From positions 1 to 64,000 of the forward strand of contig CAIZRG010000051.1 of the NCBI GenBank assembly GCA_903935335.1: 64,000 nt of DNA, given 5' to 3'. This document shows positions 36,762-46,379 of this stretch, piece by piece. The position numbers and the translations under genes were made by a program. The notes beneath the pieces are model-generated. The model worked only from the letters and a program-made list of their open reading frames with translations, searched no databases and had not been told where the DNA came from. The first letter of the stretch is position 1. Each line of letters opens with the position of its first letter. The stretch comes from Oligoflexia bacterium (GTDB lineage: Bacteria > Bdellovibrionota > UBA1018).

Positions 36762-38746
36762 TGCAATTTGCTGTTCGAGATGGAAAATTTGACGTCGTAA
36801 TTGCAGCGGGACCCCGAGTTGAACATTGGCCTTCAGTCGGAGTACGTACGCTGTCGCTTCTTTGTGCAGAAATGGGGCTCTCTGTTGGACAACTGGGAGG
36901 AGAAGCCCTCACTGTTCATGGAATCATTCCACTCTCAGGCACAGGAGGACTTGTCATTGCCGAAGATATCCAAGGGAGAATTCACCGTATTCATGCCCGT
37001 GCTGCTATCCGAATCACCCCTGGCTTATCATGGCCAGACCCATTCCCCGGCTGGAGGTCCCAAGCACTTATCCCACTCCAAACAGCCGAATACCTAAGAC
37101 AAAAGAGCCAAATCCTCTGGGAGCGTCTCACTGTCATCCTCGGAACTGGTAATCGGGCTCTCCAGTTTGGTAGTACCCTGCTAGAAAATGGATCGGGACA
37201 GGTTTTATGTGTTGAATCCTATGCTCAGTGGGGAGCCAAGCGATTCTCAGGATGGGAAGTAGAAAAACGTCACTTTGAAATGTTGGGTGGAAAAATAACA
37301 GAAGCAACCCCGCTTGAGGTGATTCCCAAAGCTCCGCTTTTGTGGCAACTCCGGCTTCAAGATACTCAGGGAGTCAGAGTTTTGGAAATAGGACGTATCG
37401 TTTCAGCTGGACCTTTTCACAATTCATTGGGAGTTCGCGAATATCCTCCTGGATCTCTTCTCTTCGAATTCGATCAAACAGCCTCAACCTTGATGAAGAA
37501 AGGAGCTGAAGGATGGTTACTCGAGGAAGAACGAGGCCGATGGCTTGCTGGAAAAATTGTAAAAGCACTCAAGGGACACCTCGGACCCAAACGAGAAGAA
37601 TTAGATACTCTGTTCAGAACAGCAAAAAGAAAATTGAAACGTTATTTTAGACATCAAGAAGCCCCTTTTACTCCTTCTTATCAAGGGAAATGGATTGCAA
37701 CGGCGGATCTTAAAAAAATAAAAACTTTTGGAGGTGTCCCACAAAAACTTCATTTCACCCAACCGATTGCTTCCATTGAATGCTTTGAGGAAATCCCTTG
37801 TCATCTTTGTGAAACAACCTGTCCTACATCCGCGATCAAAACAGGGAAAATTCCACGTAAAACAACGGTCTTGACTGAAACTCAATGTACAGGCTGTGGA
37901 CTCTGTCTTGCTGCTTGCCCTTCCCGCTCGATTTCTCTCATTCAAGAGCAGAAAGACCAATCTTTTTCTAAAATCACTCTGGCTTGGAGTGGCCCTAAGC
38001 CATGGAAAATTGGAGAATTTGGGATGCTTCTGAATCGTCGTGGAGAAACTTTAAGTTCAGGCAGAATTATAGACATCTTAAACCCCAGTGCCCTCAATCT
38101 AAAGAAAAAAATAAAAAACGATCTTCAAAAAGATGAAAAAGTCCAGCTTCTAAAAATACAAATCCCAAGCCATCTTCTCTGGGAAGCTAGGGCAATCAAA
38201 AGGGGACGCCCTTCAGAGTCTTTCGATGAGGCCTTTGTAGCCTCAGAAGACCCCACAGCAGTTAAACAAAAATATATTAAAATCACACTGAATGGAGAAA
38301 AAAGAACAGTGAGAGATCGAGTTTTTATTTCTGTTGCTCTTTTTGAGATCGGTCAAAGCCGCTCCACTGATATTCTTTTGTGTAAAGATGGCAGCTGTGG
38401 ACTTTGTGATATCTCAGTCGATGGTCTCAAAAAACTGGCATGTCAAACTAAAATCCATAATGGAATGAATATTCGATTTGCCCCCCCCACTCATTTTCCA
38501 GTTCAGTCAACTCTCCTTTGCCCTTGTCTGAGAATCTCACAGCAAGAGGTCATCAATAGACTGAAGCAAGGAAAATTACGATCTGCAGAAGCAATTCTTT
38601 CTGTTACCCAGGTAGGAGGAGGAAAATGCCATGGACAACTTTGTATGGACACCTTCAAAAGAGTATTACTGGATCAAGGTCTTGATGTTTCCCAGTGGAT
38701 TGACTGGCGATTTCCTTGGAGAGACTGGGTCTTGGCTCACCCATGA
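36761..38746 (+). CDS. Multi-cofactor flavin/iron-sulfur oxidoreductase
   Basis: A 661-residue fusion. The N-terminal half (1-320) is a pyridine-nucleotide-disulfide reductase-like fold with a second dinucleotide motif LTVILGTGNRA; its first motif is degenerate (IAAGPRVEHW instead of GxGPAG). Then come a dicluster 4Fe-4S ferredoxin-like domain (C341, C347, C350, C354 and C376, C379, C382, C386), a plant-type 2Fe-2S domain (C541, C546, C549, C561) and a BFD-like 2Fe-2S domain (C587-P-C589, C623, C628). This combination recalls the large subunits of sarcosine, octopine or hydrogen cyanide-type amine oxidases with their electron-transfer chain. The overlap with the FAD-type gene suggests a two-subunit enzyme. 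Substrate unknown. Confidence 0.82.
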   Translation: MQFAVRDGKFDVVIAAGPRVEHWPSVGVRTLSLLCAEMGLSVGQLGGEALTVHGIIPLSGTGGLVIAEDIQGRIHRIHARAAIRITPGLSWPDPFPGWRSQALIPLQTAEYLRQKSQILWERLTVILGTGNRALQFGSTLLENGSGQVLCVESYAQWGAKRFSGWEVEKRHFEMLGGKITEATPLEVIPKAPLLWQLRLQDTQGVRVLEIGRIVSAGPFHNSLGVREYPPGSLLFEFDQTASTLMKKGAEGWLLEEERGRWLAGKIVKALKGHLGPKREELDTLFRTAKRKLKRYFRHQEAPFTPSYQGKWIATADLKKIKTFGGVPQKLHFTQPIASIECFEEIPCHLCETTCPTSAIKTGKIPRKTTVLTETQCTGCGLCLAACPSRSISLIQEQKDQSFSKITLAWSGPKPWKIGEFGMLLNRRGETLSSGRIIDILNPSALNLKKKIKNDLQKDEKVQLLKIQIPSHLLWEARAIKRGRPSESFDEAFVASEDPTAVKQKYIKITLNGEKRTVRDRVFISVALFEIGQSRSTDILLCKDGSCGLCDISVDGLKKLACQTKIHNGMNIRFAPPTHFPVQSTLLCPCLRISQQEVINRLKQGKLRSAEAILSVTQVGGGKCHGQLCMDTFKRVLLDQGLDVSQWIDWRFPWRDWVLAHP

Positions 38747-38848
38747 GAGATAAAAAGTTTTATTTTTTTTAATTGTTCAATAAAATCTAATAATTACATT
38801 AGTTTGCTTTTTTTATTTAAGAAAATACATAAAAAAAGTGACAATCAA

Positions 38849-38877
38849 TTGACAAAATTAATGCTCCGCATTATTAT
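38849..38877 (+). promoter_or_regulatory. Consensus promoter of the XRE regulator, probably leaderless
   Basis: TTGACA at 38849-38854 is followed after exactly 17 bases by TATTAT at 38872-38877. Transcription should start near 38884-38886, which coincides with the ATG of the regulator, so the message would have almost no leader. No ribosome binding site precedes the ATG, in agreement. Between the boxes lies a perfect 6-bp inverted repeat. Confidence 0.7.
38859..38873. promoter_or_regulatory. Operator-like palindrome inside the XRE promoter
   Basis: TAATGC and GCATTA are perfect complements around TCC. The 15-base dyad lies between the -35 and -10 boxes and overlaps the first two bases of the -10, where a bound repressor would block RNA polymerase. 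Autoregulation by the adjacent XRE protein is the simplest explanation. Confidence 0.55.
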
Positions 38878-38885
38878 TGATAATT

Positions 38886-39335
38886 ATGGTTGATTCATTG
38901 AAGCGATTGAAGCTAGTGGGCGAATTTATTCGAAATCGACGAGAAGGTTTGAAAATGTCACAAAAATCTCTCGGCTTATTATTTAATCCCACTGTAACTA
39001 CCCAGTTTATTTCTAATGTTGAACGAGGAGTAACTCCACTTCCTCCCGTACACATTCCTGTCTTAGCGAAGGCTTTATTAGTCAATGAGGCTGAGATCAC
39101 TGCTCTTTTGGAGCAAGAATATGCGATAAAGCTGAATGGACGATTAGGAAAATTGGATGATAATAGTTCAAACAATGACTCATTAGTCCCTAGTTTAATT
39201 GTTTCTTCTTCTGATTTTGATCTTATGAAAAAACTCTATGAAGCTTATCGAATAGCAGACACTAAAACACGCGAAGCTTTTAATACTCTTTGTGAGAATA
39301 TCTTAAAATTTCCAAAATCTGACGCTAATCTTTAA
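38886..39335 (+). CDS. XRE-type helix-turn-helix regulator
   Basis: The ATG used here begins MVDSLKRLKLVGEFIRNRR; a TTG three codons upstream is less likely. Residues 8-70 form an XRE-like helix-turn-helix with SQKSLGLLFNPTVTTQFISNVERG, the usual recognition region. The C-terminal 75 residues have no recognised domain and contain a helical end. A 149-residue regulator of this kind often binds its own promoter, and an inverted repeat is located there. It is convergent with recG. Target genes other than itself cannot be seen. Confidence 0.85.
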   Translation: MVDSLKRLKLVGEFIRNRREGLKMSQKSLGLLFNPTVTTQFISNVERGVTPLPPVHIPVLAKALLVNEAEITALLEQEYAIKLNGRLGKLDDNSSNNDSLVPSLIVSSSDFDLMKKLYEAYRIADTKTREAFNTLCENILKFPKSDANL

Positions 39336-39363
39336 GTTTCATTAAAAGGCTTAAAAAAATAAT

Positions 39364-39927
39364 TCAAGAGGTATTCAGCCTAGAAAACTGAAGCAGACCT
39401 TCGCGTTCATAATATTTTTTAATAGATATATGTTGAGATTGATCAAGATTAGGATCCTCTTTTAGAATACGAATAGCATCCTCTCTGGCTTGCAGTAAGA
39501 AATCCTGATCTCGAACAAGATTTCCTAATTGAAAATAAACAGAACCTGCTTGACGAGTTCCCAGAAACTCCCCGGGACCTCGAATTTCGAGATCAGCCTC
39601 TGCAATCTGAAATCCATCACTCGTTTGCTCAAGAACATCCAAGCGAGCTGAAAGGGAATCTCCTTTGGACTCCGAGCAGAGAAAACAATAGGATTGATTT
39701 TTCCCTCGCCCCACTCGACCCCTCAGTTGATGAAGCTGAGACAGACCGAATCTTTCAGCATGTTCAATCACCATAACAGTGGCATTAGCAACATCTACCC
39801 CAACTTCAATGACCGTCGTAGATACTAAAACATCAATTTTTCCACTCTTAAAATGATCCATGACTTGGCTTTTCTGATCAGAACTCATCTGACCATGAAG
39901 TAGACCAACAGAGAACTGAGGAAACAC
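39364..39927 (-). pseudogene. recG: recG 3' part, displaced by one base
   Basis: This frame encodes the last part of Rec[39 protein letters not shown] and the motif VI element QLRGRVGRG. It continues the protein begun in the neighbouring frame at 39878-41578 but is one base out of step. If one A were removed from the four-A run at 39965-39968 (minus strand), the two frames would fuse as a continuous RecG with [19 protein letters not shown] at the junction. Either a sequencing error or a real disabling frameshift explains this. Confidence 0.8.
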
Positions 39928-41578
39928 TTCTACAGCTAGTCTTTGAGACTCTGATAGGAGCTGATTTTAACTGAATAAATCCTTCTGCTTCACTGTCTGT
40001 AATCAATGGAAAAATAAAATAGACTTGCCTTCCTGCTTCTATCTCTTGTGTAATCAAACGATAGACTTGATCCCTCTGTGCCCGTGTCCGAATCACTCTT
40101 GTTTTTATCGGTGATCGACCTGGAGGAAGATCACGAATCGAAGTCACATCAAGATCTCCAAAAGCGGTTAAAGCAAGCGTCCTTGGAATCGGCGTTGCCG
40201 TTAAAATCAAAGAATGAGGAAAAATCAATTGATTTTTAACAGAGTTAAATTGAGCTCCCTTTTGGCGTAACGCTCTTCTTTGTTCGACTCCAAATCGATG
40301 CTGCTCGTCCACAATGACGTATGCTAGATTAGAAAAACAAACGGATTCCTCAATCAGTGCATGAGTCCCAATCAAAAGCATCGGCTCACCGGAGGAAAGC
40401 CTTTGTTGAATTTGATTTCGTTCCGAATTTGAAGTCTTCCCAGTCAGAAGGGCTGGAGTTATCTTGTTTTTAAATAAATTTATTAAATTTTTAAAATGTT
40501 GTTCTGCAAGAATCTCAGTAGGAGCCATCATCGCTACTTGTTTTTTTTCTGCTAGAACTAATCCTGCTGATAAAAATGCTACAGCTGTTTTGCCTGCTCC
40601 AACATCCCCCTGAACAAGGCGATTCATCGGTTCTCCTCGAACAAAATCATTTAAGATATCTCTGAGAGCTTCCTTTTGACCCACAGTGAGTTCAAAAGGA
40701 AGTTCCTTCATTAAATCTTTTAATTTTTCAAGAGCCTCTAAAGAACCCAAGCAATAAGATGAAGCCTTCTCAGAATAAATTTTATTTCTAAGCATCAAAT
40801 ATTCAAATTTAAAAAATTTATCATAAATCAATCGATGGTGAGCAATCGTTTGAAACTGATCTAAATCAGACAGTGAAAACTCAGGACTTTCAGGGGGAAA
40901 ATGAATAGCCTTAATTGAAAAGCTCAGTGACGGAAGTCGCCTTTGTTCTAGCAAATAAGCAGGCAGATCCTCCTCCAAAGAATCTGCATATTTTTGCAAT
41001 GCCTCCCACAAAACCTTACGAAAAACTCGATTTGGAACTCCTTCAAGCTCTGTATAAATAGGGACAATCCTCCCTAAATGAGGCTGAGACTCCTGATTCC
41101 CTGAACTGACCCCTAAATGAACTTCAGGATGCAAGATCTCAGGTCGACCTTGATAGAATTTTACTTTACCTGTAACCACCAACCGAACATCCTGAACGAA
41201 TCTCTCCTCGATCCCCCTGGGCGGATAAAACCACTTTAAATTGATTTCACCCGACTGATCCCGACAGCGAACCTCCAAAATAGATCGGCCCAACCTCTGA
41301 ATTGGAATTTTTCGTTGGCTGATCACGAACACTGAAAGAGTTGCATGAACTCCATCAGATAACTGTGAGATTTGAAAAACCTGGGACCGATCTTCATAGC
41401 TTCTTGGGAAAAAATAAAGAAGATCTTTCACTGTGTAAATCTGACGCTTTTGAAATATGGCTCCTAACTTTGGGCCTACTCCTTTCAAAAACTGGATGGG
41501 AGTTTCAACTCCCACTGAAGCAGATTTATTTGTAGTAGACTTTGATAACTTCGTAATGAACTTGGCCTTTTGGAGCAT
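39878..41578 (-). CDS. recG: ATP-dependent DNA helicase RecG, 5' part
   Basis: RecG remodels stalled replication forks and Holliday junctions. The N-terminal wedge domain ([26 protein letters not shown]) and the first RecA-like helicase domain are intact, with motif [12 protein letters not shown], the DEQHRFG box and the [10 protein letters not shown] motif. The frame then loses similarity after FIQLKSA and stops, because of a one-base shift near 39965. The start is uncertain: the ATG chosen lies within greA, and later GTG starts are possible. Its position after greA on the same strand is common. Confidence 0.88.
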   Translation of the reverse strand: MLQKAKFITKLSKSTTNKSASVGVETPIQFLKGVGPKLGAIFQKRQIYTVKDLLYFFPRSYEDRSQVFQISQLSDGVHATLSVFVISQRKIPIQRLGRSILEVRCRDQSGEINLKWFYPPRGIEERFVQDVRLVVTGKVKFYQGRPEILHPEVHLGVSSGNQESQPHLGRIVPIYTELEGVPNRVFRKVLWEALQKYADSLEEDLPAYLLEQRRLPSLSFSIKAIHFPPESPEFSLSDLDQFQTIAHHRLIYDKFFKFEYLMLRNKIYSEKASSYCLGSLEALEKLKDLMKELPFELTVGQKEALRDILNDFVRGEPMNRLVQGDVGAGKTAVAFLSAGLVLAEKKQVAMMAPTEILAEQHFKNLINLFKNKITPALLTGKTSNSERNQIQQRLSSGEPMLLIGTHALIEESVCFSNLAYVIVDEQHRFGVEQRRALRQKGAQFNSVKNQLIFPHSLILTATPIPRTLALTAFGDLDVTSIRDLPPGRSPIKTRVIRTRAQRDQVYRLITQEIEAGRQVYFIFPLITDSEAEGFIQLKSAPIRVSKTSCRSVSSVLCWSTSWSDEF

Positions 41579-42005
41579 GGACCACCACTTCATCTCCTGA
41601 AGATTTTCCAATTAACGCGCGAGCAATAGGAGAAGTAATTCCAATTTTACCATTTTTGATATCAGCTTCATCCACTCCAACAATCTTATACTGAATCTGT
41701 TTTTGATTTTCTTGATCTGCTAGAATAACCGTTGCTCCAAATACCACTTTATCTGACTTAATCGATGAAGGATCAATAATTTGAGCTCGAGCAAGCTTCC
41801 CATTAATTTCTTGGATTCTTCCCTCAATAAAACTCTGACGTTCTTTAGCAGCTGAGTAATCTGCATTTTCAGATAGGTCTCCATGCCCTCGAGCGACTTC
41901 AATAGCTTTGACAATATTGGGCCGCTCGACTGAGATCAAGTGTTTCAACTCTTCATCTAAAAGCCGTTTACCATGAACAGTCATTGGAAATCGCTCATCT
42001 GACAT
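41526..42005 (-). CDS. greA: Transcript cleavage factor GreA
   Basis: GreA enters the secondary channel of RNA polymerase and stimulates cleavage of backtracked RNA. The 159-residue protein has the coiled-coil N-terminal domain with [20 protein letters not shown], containing the acidic tip residues, and a C-terminal domain ending in [16 protein letters not shown], the FKBP-like fold. Its length and motifs are normal. The downstream recG frame overlaps or follows directly. Confidence 0.97.
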   Translation of the reverse strand: MSDERFPMTVHGKRLLDEELKHLISVERPNIVKAIEVARGHGDLSENADYSAAKERQSFIEGRIQEINGKLARAQIIDPSSIKSDKVVFGATVILADQENQKQIQYKIVGVDEADIKNGKIGITSPIARALIGKSSGDEVVVHAPKGQVHYEVIKVYYK

Positions 42006-42058
42006 AAGTTAAGAGCTAACATACTCTAAATCAATCTGCCAAGAAAGAAACTTGCTCT

Positions 42059-42376
42059 CTATTCTTCCTTGTTAGATGATTTTTTCTTAAATAAAGCGTC
42101 AGCCACTGCTTTCAGAGCAGCTTGAGAAAGAGGTGCTGATGATCCTCCTGCTAGTTTCGGCCTAAAATAATCACAAAAATTAGATTTTTCCTTATCTAAA
42201 ACTCGATCAGCTTGTGATTCTCGGCACTCATGACTGGAAGAAAGATCATAAAAAAAACATCCCTTACACACACGTGTATCTCTTCCACATTTTGAACAAG
42301 AATCTGCTCTTCCATAATCTAAACTGGACAAAAAAGTTTGACAATACCAACAAGAACCAGTCACCTCAATACTCAT
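42059..42376 (-). CDS. Small zinc-ribbon protein, unknown function
   Basis: A 105-residue protein with nine cysteines, seven of them in the first 51 residues, in the pairs CWYC, CSKC and CKGC plus a later single CRES, which can bind two zinc ions. It then has CDYFRPK, a pattern I have seen in hypothetical proteins of this group, and ends in a lysine-rich helix ([12 protein letters not shown]). It begins four bases inside the carB end (ATGA overlap), so it is translationally coupled to carB. The function is not known; a nucleic-acid or regulatory role is a guess. Confidence 0.75.
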   Translation of the reverse strand: MSIEVTGSCWYCQTFLSSLDYGRADSCSKCGRDTRVCKGCFFYDLSSSHECRESQADRVLDKEKSNFCDYFRPKLAGGSSAPLSQAALKAVADALFKKKSSNKEE

Positions 42377-45300
42377 AAAGGCAATATATCCAACGGGCCC
42401 TTATGAAGCTCTCGAATAGCCTCAACTAACATTCTTGCTCCCGAAATAACTGTACTATACATCATTTTTCTTTCTAAAGCCGCTCTCCGCATTGAAAAAC
42501 TATCTCGGATTGCAGCTTCATCTGAAGCGGTATTAATAATCATAGAAAACTGCCCTTGCTCAATTGCTTCTACACAATGAGGAGCACCTTCATCGAATTT
42601 ATTAATCTGCTGAACATCTAATCCATGTTGACTCAAAAACTGAGCTGTCCCGGAAGTCGCCCAAAGTTCAAAACCTAAACTCATCATTTTCTTGGCAATT
42701 GGAAGAATTTCTGCTTTGTCCTCATTTCGAATAGACAGGAATGCTTTCCCAGACTGAGGAATAGGAATCCCTGCAGCAACCAAAGCTTTTGCATAAGCAC
42801 TAGCAAAAGTTACCCCCCGACCCATCACTTCTCCCGTTGACCTCATCTCAGGCCCTAAAAGAATATCTACTCCAGAAAATTTATGAAATGGGAAAACGGG
42901 TATTTTTACATTAAATGTAGTGATATTAAAATCTAAGTCTTCTCGAATTCCAAGGGATCGCAAAGAATGCCCAAGCATCACTTGAACAGCTAACTTTGCA
43001 AGAGGTTTACCTATCGCTTTACTCACGAAAGGAACTGTCCTCGAAGCTCTTGGATTGAGTTCTAAGAGATAAATTTTGTCTCCCTGAATTGCAAATTGAA
43101 TATTCATGAGACCAATCACTTTGAACCGCTTAGCCAGCTCACGAGTGTAAGTCCTCATTCGATCACAAATGGACAAAGATAAAGTGGCCACAGGCAAACT
43201 ACAAGCACTATCTCCACTATGAATTCCTGCTTCTTCAATATGCTCCATTAATCCACCAATAAAAGTCTCAGTTCCATCGCTGATGGCATCCACATCGACT
43301 TCAATGGCGTTATCTAAAAATCGATCAATTAAAACAGGATGCTGATAACTCACTTGAACTTCTTCTCGAATCCAATTCTCCAACATGGCTTGGCTACGAA
43401 TAATTCGCATGCTTTTTCCTCCCAATACATAGGAAGGTCGGGTCAATACCGGATACCCAAGCTGATTTGCCCGCTCAATGCATTCAACAGGTGAATGAGC
43501 CATCACGGCTTCGGGTTGCTCCAAACCTAAAAACCGAAGGTCTTTTACTAAATCCTCACACTTACTCCGATCTTCAGCAAGATCAATGCTCTGAGAAGAA
43601 GTGCCTAAAATCTTTACCCCATTTTGCTCTAAAATATGAGCCAATTTTAATGGAGTCTGGCCTCCAAACTGTAAAATCACACCCATAGGCTGCTCAACTC
43701 GAGCGATGTTTAAAATATGTTCAGCGGTCAAAGGTTCAAAATATAACTTATCTGAAACATCAAAATCAGTGCTCACAGTTTCAGGATTCGAATTGACCAT
43801 AATTGTTTCAATTCCCATGGATCTCAGCGACATCGCTGCGTGAACACAACAATAATCAAACTCAATTCCCTGCCCAATTCGATTCGGACCCCCTCCAATA
43901 ATCATCACTTTGGGCTTATCAGAAATATGTGATTCATCCTGTCCTCTATAAGTGCTATAAAGATAGGGCGTTTTTGCTTCAAATTCAGCCGCACAAGTAT
44001 CCACTGAATGATAGACTCCAAAAATACCTAAGCTTTCTCGATCTTTACGGACTCTTTCTTCACTCAATTGAGTGACTTCAGCAATTGCACGATCAGTCCA
44101 ACCTCTTGACTTTATTTCAAGAAGTTCTTCTCGACTCAAAGGCCAGGGTTTTGATCGAAGTAGACCTTCCCCCTCTAAATACTTCTTGATCCTTCCCAAA
44201 AACCAGGGATCAATCATCGAACGTTTGGCTAGTTCCTGAATCGAAACTCCTTGTCGAAAAGCATCGGCCAATGCCCAAATTCTCTTTGGATTTCCTTTCT
44301 CAATTAAATCCCATTGAATTTCTTCTTGGCCTTGAGTTTCTAGGTTTTGAACCCTTGGCGAAAGCCAAGAAACATCTATTTCTAATCCAGCAAGTGCTTT
44401 TCCTAAAGACTCTTCAAAAGATGTCCCAATCGCCATGACTTCACCCACCGATTTCATCTGAGTTCCTAACCAAGTCTCTGTAGGTTTAAATTTTTCAAAA
44501 TCAAATCGAGGAAGCTTAGTAACCACATAATCCAAACTAGGTTCAAAACTACAGGGAGTCGTACCCGTAACTTCATTCGTGAGTTCATCTAGGGTGTAAC
44601 CCACAGCCAACTTTGCTGCAACTCTTGCAATTGGAAATCCAGTGGCTTTCGACGCTAAAGCACTTGAACGAGAAACTCTTGGATTCATTTCAATCACTAG
44701 GGTTCGACCTGTTTTTGGATGAATAGCAAATTGGATATTGGAGCCTCCCGCTTCAACTCCAATTGCACGGATAATTCGAATCGATTGATTTCTTAAGTTT
44801 TGATACTCACGATCCGTTAATGTTTGAGCTGGAGCAACCGTAATACTATCTCCAGTATGAGTTCCCATGGGATCAAAATTTTCAATCGAACAGACAATGA
44901 TGACATTATTATTTCTATCCCGCACAACCTCCATCTCAAATTCTTTCCAACCCAATAAACTCTCTTCGACTAAGACACTTTGGTTCGGAGATAAAAATAA
45001 GGCTCTACTCAGTTTTTGAACATACTCATCCTCATGAAAAACAACTCCTCCACCTTCCCCACCCAGAGTAAATGAAGGACGTAGAACTAATGGAAGTCCG
45101 AACTCCCTAAATACCTCTCTTCCTTCTGTCACGGAACGCACCACTCGACCTCGAGCACATTGAACTCCAATCAAATCCATAGTTGCTTTGAAAGCATGTC
45201 GATCTTCAGACCTATAAATGACTTCAGGAGAAACCCCAAGGATTTTTACACCATACCGACTGAACACGCCTAAGTGATGTAAAGACATGGTTAAATTCAA

Positions 45301-45585
45301 AGCTGTTTGCCCACCCATTGTTGGAAGAATCGCATCAGGACGCTCTTGAGCAATGACTTGCTCTGCATATTCAGGAGCTAAGGGTTCAAGATAAACTCTC
45401 TCTGAAAGCTCCGGATCAGTCATAATTGTTGCTGGATTTGAATTCATTAAAATGACTTCATACCCCTCCTCTCTTAAGGCTTTTAAAGCTTGTGTTCCGG
45501 AGTAATCAAACTCACAAGCTTGACCAATCACAATAGGACCACTACCGAGGAGAAGAATTTTTTTAATGTCTTGACATCTTGGCAT
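42373..45585 (-). CDS. carB: Carbamoyl-phosphate synthase large subunit
   Basis: CarB makes carbamoyl phosphate for pyrimidine and arginine synthesis, using ammonia released by the CarA glutaminase. The start at [17 protein letters not shown] matches the E. coli N-terminus; a frame 9 residues longer exists. Two homologous ATP-grasp halves follow (about 1-400 and 550-930), with GGQTALN and GGQTPLKLA, and an MGS-like allosteric domain at the C-terminus. The 1070-residue length is normal. carA is not within the window; carB is followed by the zinc-ribbon gene and greA. Confidence 0.97.
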   Translation of the reverse strand: MPRCQDIKKILLLGSGPIVIGQACEFDYSGTQALKALREEGYEVILMNSNPATIMTDPELSERVYLEPLAPEYAEQVIAQERPDAILPTMGGQTALNLTMSLHHLGVFSRYGVKILGVSPEVIYRSEDRHAFKATMDLIGVQCARGRVVRSVTEGREVFREFGLPLVLRPSFTLGGEGGGVVFHEDEYVQKLSRALFLSPNQSVLVEESLLGWKEFEMEVVRDRNNNVIIVCSIENFDPMGTHTGDSITVAPAQTLTDREYQNLRNQSIRIIRAIGVEAGGSNIQFAIHPKTGRTLVIEMNPRVSRSSALASKATGFPIARVAAKLAVGYTLDELTNEVTGTTPCSFEPSLDYVVTKLPRFDFEKFKPTETWLGTQMKSVGEVMAIGTSFEESLGKALAGLEIDVSWLSPRVQNLETQGQEEIQWDLIEKGNPKRIWALADAFRQGVSIQELAKRSMIDPWFLGRIKKYLEGEGLLRSKPWPLSREELLEIKSRGWTDRAIAEVTQLSEERVRKDRESLGIFGVYHSVDTCAAEFEAKTPYLYSTYRGQDESHISDKPKVMIIGGGPNRIGQGIEFDYCCVHAAMSLRSMGIETIMVNSNPETVSTDFDVSDKLYFEPLTAEHILNIARVEQPMGVILQFGGQTPLKLAHILEQNGVKILGTSSQSIDLAEDRSKCEDLVKDLRFLGLEQPEAVMAHSPVECIERANQLGYPVLTRPSYVLGGKSMRIIRSQAMLENWIREEVQVSYQHPVLIDRFLDNAIEVDVDAISDGTETFIGGLMEHIEEAGIHSGDSACSLPVATLSLSICDRMRTYTRELAKRFKVIGLMNIQFAIQGDKIYLLELNPRASRTVPFVSKAIGKPLAKLAVQVMLGHSLRSLGIREDLDFNITTFNVKIPVFPFHKFSGVDILLGPEMRSTGEVMGRGVTFASAYAKALVAAGIPIPQSGKAFLSIRNEDKAEILPIAKKMMSLGFELWATSGTAQFLSQHGLDVQQINKFDEGAPHCVEAIEQGQFSMIINTASDEAAIRDSFSMRRAALERKMMYSTVISGARMLVEAIRELHKGPLDILPL

Positions 45586-45623
45586 GGAGCGCAGCTTATT
45601 CCCGACTCGCATCGAGAAGCTAG

Positions 45624-46238
45624 CTAAAAATCGATCCCTGTAGTAACCTGAATTTTAATTGGATCCTCTGGATAGGCAGTATTGTAATGTTGAATAGCCT
45701 GGGTCAGATGGCTTTCATTCTGATTCACTGCAACCAGACCATAAATAAAAGAACCCACTGTTAATAATCCTCCGCCAAACAAAGCATATCCACCTGGCTT
45801 CAGTACTCCAGTGTTCTGATCAAACGGGGGATGACTCACTAAAACACCTATCACTCCGACTAACAGACCTACAGCGCCGAAATAAGCAGCAGTTCTAATC
45901 TTTTCTCGATTTTTTTGATAAAGATCCAATTCTACTACAGCATTAGGAATGTCCTTGATAATGGGTCTAAGGTGGCTCCCATCTTTTCCTAGATTAGAAT
46001 CACACTCCTGAAGTTTTCCTCGATAAATAAAATTTCGTCCACAATAAAAATACTGAGGCTCTTGCTTTTGATTCAAAGAAGGAGGCACACTCGTAAGACG
46101 ATCCTCGAGACGTTCTACTGCATCAGAAGATGAAGAATAGACAAACACCATAAAGGACGTAACCCAAAAGAAGATAGCCCACCCCCTTCTATTTTGTTTC
46201 AATCCATGCACAATTTTTCTTAGCAATAGAGACTCCAT
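45624..46238 (-). CDS. Exported or membrane protein of unknown function
   Basis: A 204-residue protein with an N-terminal hydrophobic segment (residues 20-38) that may be a signal peptide or anchor, and two more hydrophobic helices (about 118-137 and 147-168). The C-terminal segment [19 protein letters not shown] is a helix seen at the end of small envelope proteins in this group. Two cysteines (CGRN and QECD) lie in the exported region. No known domain is visible. It is 38 bases upstream of carB on the same strand. Confidence 0.65.
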   Translation of the reverse strand: MESLLLRKIVHGLKQNRRGWAIFFWVTSFMVFVYSSSSDAVERLEDRLTSVPPSLNQKQEPQYFYCGRNFIYRGKLQECDSNLGKDGSHLRPIIKDIPNAVVELDLYQKNREKIRTAAYFGAVGLLVGVIGVLVSHPPFDQNTGVLKPGGYALFGGGLLTVGSFIYGLVAVNQNESHLTQAIQHYNTAYPEDPIKIQVTTGIDF

Positions 46239-46379
46239 CCTTGATTCCTTTTTGGAACTCGAATAAGGATAATTTAGGCATCATAAAAACTCCACTTTAT
46301 GCTAAACCTTAATTTTTTTTTGCACCAATTTACCTATCCATACCACTGCTCTTAATTTTCTGAAAGTGAGACTATAACC

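Noticed and set aside
38751..38780. A/T-rich hairpin (ATAAAA-AG-TTTTAT) after the iron-sulfur gene
   Set aside because: It has a T-run but no GC in the stem, so it is too weak to call as a terminator.
39965..39968. Programmed frameshift in recG
   Set aside because: The needed shift is +1 and no slippery heptamer or shift-prone codon with a stop is present; a simple indel is more likely.
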